NCBI RefSeq assembly: GCF_902806685.2
Contig: NC_048556.1
Coordinates: 10,006,734 to 10,070,733, forward strand
DNA length: 64,000 nt
Origin: Maniola hyperantus
Taxonomy: Eukaryota; Arthropoda; Insecta; Lepidoptera; Nymphalidae
Reading direction: 5' to 3'
Part shown: one piece after another, positions 61,552 through 64,000 of the stretch
Layout: each line of letters starts with the position of its first letter
Numbering within the stretch: the stretch's first letter is position 1
Program-made: the position numbers and the translations under genes
Notes under the pieces: generated by a model
Seen by the model: the letters and a program-made list of their open reading frames with translations, nothing else
Databases searched by the model: none
What the model was told of the DNA's origin: nothing

Positions 61552-61760
61552 ATCGTCATCATCAACCGACAGACGTCCATTGCTGGACATAGGTCTCTTG
61601 TAGGGACTTCCACACGCCACGGTCTTGCGCCGCCTGAATCCAGCGGCTCCCTGCAACTCGTCTGATGTCGGCCGTCCACCTAGTGGGGGGGTCTTCCAAC
61701 ATTGCGTCTTCCGGTGCGAGGTCGCCATTCCAGCACCTTGGGACCCCAACGTCTATTGGT
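61552..61760 (-). pseudogene. RTE-like LINE ORF C-terminus and 3' end
   Basis: Read on the minus strand: 'GWNGDLAPEDAMLEDPPT' region, then 'RWTADIRRVAGSRWIQAAQD' and, after one frame change, 'ETYVQQWTSVG' type sequence. A (GAT)n-like tail follows at 61548-61560. The R-W-x-x-D-I-x-x-V-A-G-x-x-W-x-x-A-A-Q-D-R pattern is the conserved end of RTE-type endonuclease-reverse transcriptases. It is the best preserved of five such ends in the window. The catalytic domains are absent. Confidence 0.75.
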
Positions 61761-61919
61761 TCTATTCTAACTTTAATTAATATACCTTGCTAGCGACCCG
61801 CTGATTAGCCAGGGCCAAAACCTAAATCTCGCCGCGCTAACTTTATGCCATCTAGGTAGGTAGGTACTGGTACTGATTCTGAGCACAACCTAATTTTAGA
61901 GTATTCGCATCCTCTTCTT

Positions 61920-62155
61920 ACTAATGTAATATGAAAAGGACAGACGCAGTTTGACAGTTTTAAATTTTATTTTTAGATGGTAAAACCCGTGATTTTAGCG
62001 CGCCGTCGCGAGCCTACTGTTTAAATTTGTAGCGTGCACTAAAATTTAGAGTCTTTAAATGTAGAGTTCATGTTCTGTCCCTTTTTTAGCATTGTGAAAA
62101 ACAAAAGTAGTACTTTAAATTTAGTTTAGAGAAAGACAACGGATCGGTGCCATTC
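61920..62155 (+). repeat. Rep-N copy (inverted relative to 63715-64000)
   Basis: 'aatttgtagcgtgcactaaa', 'atttagagtctttaaatgta' and 'catgttctgtcccttttt' are found reversed at 63770-63840. Family unknown. Confidence 0.7.
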
Positions 62156-62157
62156 GG

Positions 62158-62324
62158 GGCCGATTCTTTTGTACACAATCACTAAACTAAATTAACAGGT
62201 CTAAATCTAGTGCTATCCTTTTCCGCTAGAAGCATTATGAAAGGGATAGCAATAGATTTAAACGTGTCATTTTAGTTGTCATTTTAGTTTAGTTTAGAAA
62301 TTGTGTGCAACGGAATTAGCCACA
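62158..62324 (+). mobile_element. Rep-M MITE, full length
   Basis: The left end 'ggccgattcttttgtacaca' and the right end 'tgtgtgcaacggaattagcc' are loosely inverted; 'cactaaactaaattaacagg' is inverted against 'ttttagtttagtttag'. It abuts Rep-N on its left. Confidence 0.78.
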
Positions 62325-62682
62325 CTGTATTATGTAGAGATGATTTAAAAAAAAATTGTAACCGGATTTCCGACTTTACTCTCAAGTATAGAAATAAGTT
62401 ATTATAATAACAAAAGGCTATTTGCTCAATAGAGCACGTGAGCGCGCTTTAGTTTACATTTATTGGTCAAAGATTATGTTATCTAAACACCAGATATGGC
62501 TGTTTAAAGTTTAAACATAGATTAAAGTTAATCAATTGGTTTATTATTGTTACATAATATGAATAACTATACAAGTATGGAATAAAACTTATGATAAGTG
62601 CACAATTGAATAATTTACAATTTAATATCACAAAGATAAGACACAAAATGATCAAATCACGTAAAAAATTCGAGTATATAGT

Positions 62683-62874
62683 CAGTACCCTTATTATAAA
62701 TGCGAAAGTGTGTTTGTTTGTTGGTTTGTCCTCTAATCACGTCGCAACGGTGCAACGGATGGATAAAGACCTGGAGAGTGTCATAGGCTTTTTATCTCGG
62801 AAAATCAACGAGTTCCCACGGGATTTTAAAAATCCTAATTCCACGCGAACGAAGTCGCGGGCATCAGCTAGTTA
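62683..62874 (-). mobile_element. Rep-A copy
   Basis: Reversed: 'ttattataaatgcgaaagtg', 'atggataaagacctggagag', 'cgagttcccacgggatttta' and 'gaagtcgcgggcatcagcta'. Its GACA tract is replaced by a TTTG-type tract. Confidence 0.8.
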
Positions 62875-63379
62875 AACAATAAATCGTCCTGTTAGCTATA
62901 CCTGATAATATAGCTTATGACGAAGCCTCATCGTAGCAAGACAGGGAATTGAAATTTACCCGTCTATTGTTGTTAAGCCGAGCGAAGGAAGATTTTGCAT
63001 ACATCAGCTATTGTCGGCTAGCCGCCATTATTCTGTATGACAGCCATTTAGAATTAAGGCCATGAATAAAAATATCAAAGGAAATCGAACCTAAAAATGA
63101 GTCAAAAATAGACATTCGATGCCAATATGACTTAGAAGTGCCGAAAATTCTATGAAATTGACGTTTTGAGAGTGTGTGTGAGTGTTTAATTGTATTGCTG
63201 TATGTTGGTTGGTTCGTTAATTGCATATATTAATAATATACTTACAACAACAGAAAAAATTAAGATGAACTTATTTGTGAATAGGTACATTGAACCTATT
63301 AATTAAGAACACGATGGGTAAGTGCTAATTTTTATCTCTACAGGCGCTTGTAGTAATAATTATTTTAATTTAACAAAAT

Positions 63380-63690
63380 TAAATGGTTTGACTAAGTATA
63401 TTTAACATTAACAATATTTTCCAATCTAGGTACTTTGTCATGTGGGTCTCTCTGAGTAATCTGCAAATTAGGCATAAAACTCGACACTACTTGATAGACA
63501 CCGTCATAAATGTTAATTATTTAATCTATGTGAATCAGGAAACGTGCGCATGCTCAATGCTCGATTAATATCCATCGTGAAGTCCAGATCACGCCCATGC
63601 TGACCTGAATATCTTATATTCAATGCATGCTTGATAATATGCAATAAACATGGGTGGCGCATTAACTAGATACGTTAATAATTAATTAAC
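63380..63690. other. Low-repeat stretch, candidate conserved non-coding element
   Basis: No repeat recognised. It carries several ATTA/TAAT cores ('gttaattatttaatctatg', 'gctcgattaatatccatc', 'acgttaataattaattaaca') and two 'gcatgct' words. It may be intronic regulatory DNA; conservation has not been tested. Confidence 0.28.
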
Positions 63691-63714
63691 AAGAATAGTT
63701 GTATATGGCGCCAA

Positions 63715-64000
63715 TTCTCTTGTCTTTTTCTAAAATAAATTTAGAGTATCTGCATCTTTTTCTTTTTAATATTGCAAAAAAGGACGGAACATAAATTTTA
63801 CATTTAAAGACTCTTAATTTTAGTACACGCTACAAATTCAAACAACGCGACTGGCAGCTAAAGTCACGAGGTTTGACAGCTCTAAATATGAAATTTTAAA
63901 CATTATCCTCAAGACTGGTGCCTAAAATCACGAGTATTGATAGGTTTAAATTAAAATAAATTTATCTGTTCTTTTCTCATTACATTGTAAGAGAAATCAG
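63715..64000 (-). repeat. Rep-N copy, runs to the window edge
   Basis: It is the inverted partner of 61920-62155, with 'tacatttaaagactcttaat' and 'ttttagtacacgctacaaat'. It continues to the last base, so its right end is unknown. Confidence 0.7.

Larger units (their letters stand above)
60403..64000 (+). other. Dys: Dystrophin intron, left part (runs off the window)
   Basis: Donor GTAAGC at 60403. Within 40 bp it enters a Rep-C fragment. No further spectrin-like exon is present up to 64000. Contents: Rep-C, Rep-M, Rep-A, Rep-F, an RTE-like LINE end and Rep-N. Nothing recognised in about 60625-60900, 62330-62680 and 62880-63370. Confidence 0.9.

Noticed and set aside
1..64000. Endogenous virus or intact transposase/reverse transcriptase
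   Set aside because: Only C-terminal LINE ends and non-autonomous elements were found; no capsid, envelope, polymerase core or DDE domain is recognisable.

Overview
This window is lepidopteran (moth or butterfly) nuclear DNA lying inside a large, intron-rich gene: the dystrophin gene (Dys/DMD orthologue), transcribed left to right. The order Lepidoptera is inferred from AT-rich introns packed with repeat families abundant in that order. Examples are short elements carrying a 'cgcgacttcgtccgcg' block with tetranucleotide GACA tails, tRNA-headed SINEs, and LINE 3' ends. Genus and species cannot be told from the sequence.

Coding content is small. Four consecutive exons on the + strand (38297-38469, 45968-46112, 53426-53549, 60233-60402) join in frame into 612 nt = 204 codons. 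They encode spectrin-like triple-helical repeats from the distal rod of dystrophin, about the end of repeat 22 and most of repeat 23 in human numbering. Exon phases are 0/2, 2/0, 0/1 and 1/0. The first exon is 173 bp and starts in phase 0, matching what I recall of human DMD exon 56, and the next two boundaries keep the human phases. The gene runs on past both ends of the window. No start codon, hinge 4, WW, ZZ or C-terminal domain is present. Introns inside the window are about 7.5, 7.3 and 6.7 kb, plus more than 3.6 kb at the right edge and a repeat-filled 38.3 kb upstream of the first exon. One GC-richer open block at 16.2-16.63 kb ending in a good phase-0 donor is an unassigned candidate exon.

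The rest is repeats, for which I use working labels. Rep-A and Rep-B are two very common SINE-like elements (A: 'cgcgacttcgtccgcg', GACA tail; B: starts 'ataaaaggaaaaggtgactg', ends 'gcataagctagt'). Rep-C is a ~420 bp element bounded by 'ccggccaagtgcgag' and 'ggtacggaaccctaaa'. SINE-D, SINE-E and SINE-J have tRNA-like heads with A and B boxes. Rep-F, -G, -M, -Q and a PIF/Harbinger-like family (TAA target duplications) are foldback or inverted-repeat MITEs. Rep-K, Rep-L and RTE-like pieces are LINE 3' ends. Rep-N, -P and -R are other dispersed families.

Layout. 0-16 kb: upstream intron or flank with A/B/C/J/G copies and a LINE 3' end. 16.2-18.4 kb: candidate exon followed by a near-identical 793 bp tandem duplication, each unit holding a 42 bp hairpin. 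19.5-21.7 kb: ~210 bp satellite-like monomers alternating in two subtypes. 22-38 kb: nested MITEs, LINE tails and old direct repeats. 38.3-60.4 kb: the four exons with SINE-rich introns. 60.4-64 kb: start of the next intron. No complete gene, tRNA gene, rRNA, CRISPR array or intact transposase/reverse transcriptase was found.
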